From assembly GCA_016191795.1 (NCBI GenBank), contig JACPVK010000334.1, forward strand, positions 1-5,414: a DNA stretch of 5,414 nt. The letters are read 5' to 3'. The DNA is from Gammaproteobacteria bacterium. GTDB taxonomy: Bacteria; Pseudomonadota; Gammaproteobacteria; SZUA-229. The first letter of the stretch is position 1. Every line of letters starts with the position of its first letter. Shown here piece after piece: positions 4,421 through 5,414 of this stretch. The notes beneath the pieces were generated by a model, which was not told where the DNA came from, searched no databases, and saw nothing but the letters and a program-made list of their open reading frames with translations. A program made the translations under genes and the position numbers.

Positions 4421-5414
4421 GCCTGCCGCCTTTCACCATCGCCGAAATAGAAGAACGACTGGATGACAAGTTCATCGAAGTGCCGCCGGTGGCTATCGAA
4501 TATCTCGCTACGCTGGATATTCAAACCCAGGATAAATTACTCACCCAAATCGAAAAAGCCGCTGCCACCAGCAGCGGCCTGGCTTATCAGTTTGGTCAGC
4601 GGCTGGCGCGCTCGCATGAATTAATGGAACTGGAAACAATTGAACTCTGGCTGCACCAGGCCATTGATGCATTTGACAGTATTGGCCTGCACGCAGCGGT
4701 AAAAAAACTCGACGAACTGGAACAGATTGCACACCTGGCCACTGAAAAAATAACCGGCATTGCATTCGATGATGTCAGCAGTGTGCTGGAACATTTTGTC
4801 ACCGGCTTAAATGGCCGCCGGTTAAAGCTCGATATCCACAGTGAATGGCATACCGATACCGAAACCCTGTTCCTGCCATCCATGCTCAATCGCTTTAGCG
4901 ATAAAAAAGATAATTTTAATTATTACAAATGTATTGTTGTGCATTTATGGGCACAAAACTGGTTTGGCAGCTGGCGCCTGGATAACATGGATTTTCTGCA
5001 ACAATATGTCGATCAGGAAATCGCCCTGCAATGGTTTCACATACTGGAATCGATACGACTCGATGCCTGCATCGAACGCGAATTACCGGGTCTGCATCGC
5101 GACATGTTGCGCCTGTGCGAACTCACCGGCGAAGTACCAGTCAGCCACATCGAAATCCCGGGCAAGGACATGATTGCCAGACAATATGTCAGCGTGAACC
5201 AGATTCCCGAATTATTACCACAGGTGATTAATCAGCCCATTCCGCAAAACCTGCACCTGATAGGCGTACTCAAACCGCAAGCCGTGGAACGAGTACGCTA
5301 TGCACGCATGCTCAAGGAAAAGGACATATTCCGAAAAGCCATAGCGCACATACTGGAAGATAAAACCGGCAAAAAACCCGTCGAGTTTTCCGAAGACGAA
5401 AAACGCGCCATTGA
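4417..5414 (+). CDS. CbbO/NorD-family VWA-domain partner protein, N-terminal part (runs off right edge)
   Basis: An open frame of 332 codons plus two bases runs from ATG 4417 to the edge without a stop. It should be the adaptor that bridges the AAA+ Q ring to its client. Known CbbO and NorD proteins are about 600-780 aa and end in a von Willebrand A domain with a MIDAS metal site, which would lie beyond the window. The visible part is mostly helical and soluble, with no signal peptide. The family-like stretch is VLEHFV (123-128), GLNGRRLKL (130-138), TDTETLFLP (146-154) and KCIVVHLWAQ (171-180). Start choice: ATG 4417 has no clear ribosome site but fits the ATGA overlap with the leader frame. 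An in-frame GTG at 4393 lies inside the repeat and is less likely, and a stop at 4345 bounds the frame. Its position directly after the AAA+ gene in the same direction is the standard Q-O order. I give no symbol because cbbO and norD cannot be told apart without the C-terminus or a client gene. Confidence 0.85.
   Translation, partial: MSLPPFTIAEIEERLDDKFIEVPPVAIEYLATLDIQTQDKLLTQIEKAAATSSGLAYQFGQRLARSHELMELETIELWLHQAIDAFDSIGLHAAVKKLDELEQIAHLATEKITGIAFDDVSSVLEHFVTGLNGRRLKLDIHSEWHTDTETLFLPSMLNRFSDKKDNFNYYKCIVVHLWAQNWFGSWRLDNMDFLQQYVDQEIALQWFHILESIRLDACIERELPGLHRDMLRLCELTGEVPVSHIEIPGKDMIARQYVSVNQIPELLPQVINQPIPQNLHLIGVLKPQAVERVRYARMLKEKDIFRKAIAHILEDKTGKKPVEFSEDEKRAI

Noticed and set aside
4541..5231. 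Frames of 66-110 codons on both strands
   Set aside because: Shadows of the VWA-partner frame, which stays open from 4417 to the edge and has family-like motifs.

Overview
The window looks like chromosomal DNA of a gammaproteobacterium, probably an environmental or chemolithotrophic (sulfur-oxidising or denitrifying type) species. Three things suggest this. RlmM and an IbaG-type BolA protein are typical of Gammaproteobacteria. A CbbQ/NorQ-CbbO/NorD chaperone pair is typical of autotrophs and denitrifiers. The intergenic regions carry palindromic repeats of the REP/MITE kind. No plasmid, phage, tRNA, rRNA or CRISPR signal was seen. Coding density is moderate and base composition is balanced.

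Layout. 1-987 (minus) is the N-terminal 329 residues of an exported protein that runs off the left edge. 988-1364 is a non-coding gap with a candidate terminator for the next gene. 1365-1610 (minus) is ibaG, with its own sigma70-like promoter. 1611-2092 is a 480-bp gap between divergent ibaG and rlmM. It holds a strong minus-strand intrinsic terminator (1673-1696), a pair of near-identical palindromes 23 bp apart (1721-1764) and a long split dyad (1934-2018). Together these suggest an unannotated minus-strand transcript. 2093-3172 (plus) is rlmM, the 23S rRNA C2498 2'-O-methyltransferase. 3228-3388 is a 161-bp nearly complete palindrome whose ends are REP-like hairpins. 3487-4302 (plus) is a CbbQ/NorQ AAA+ ATPase. 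4308-4405 is a second palindromic repeat, built on an 8-bp unit, lying inside the Q-O operon. 4417-5414 (plus) is the first 332 residues of the partner CbbO/NorD protein, cut by the right edge.

How the genes work together. The only clear functional module is the Q-O pair. In characterised systems the AAA+ Q hexamer and the VWA-domain O subunit form a motor that remodels a metalloenzyme client: Rubisco for CbbQO, nitric oxide reductase for NorQD. Here no Rubisco or NOR gene lies upstream, since rlmM and a repeat element are there instead, so the client cannot be named from this window. The repeat between Q and O places a well-formed Shine-Dalgarno and a 20-codon reading frame in front of the O gene, ending in an ATGA overlap with its start. 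This may couple O translation to a repeat-derived leader. rlmM, ibaG and the exported protein look like independent units.
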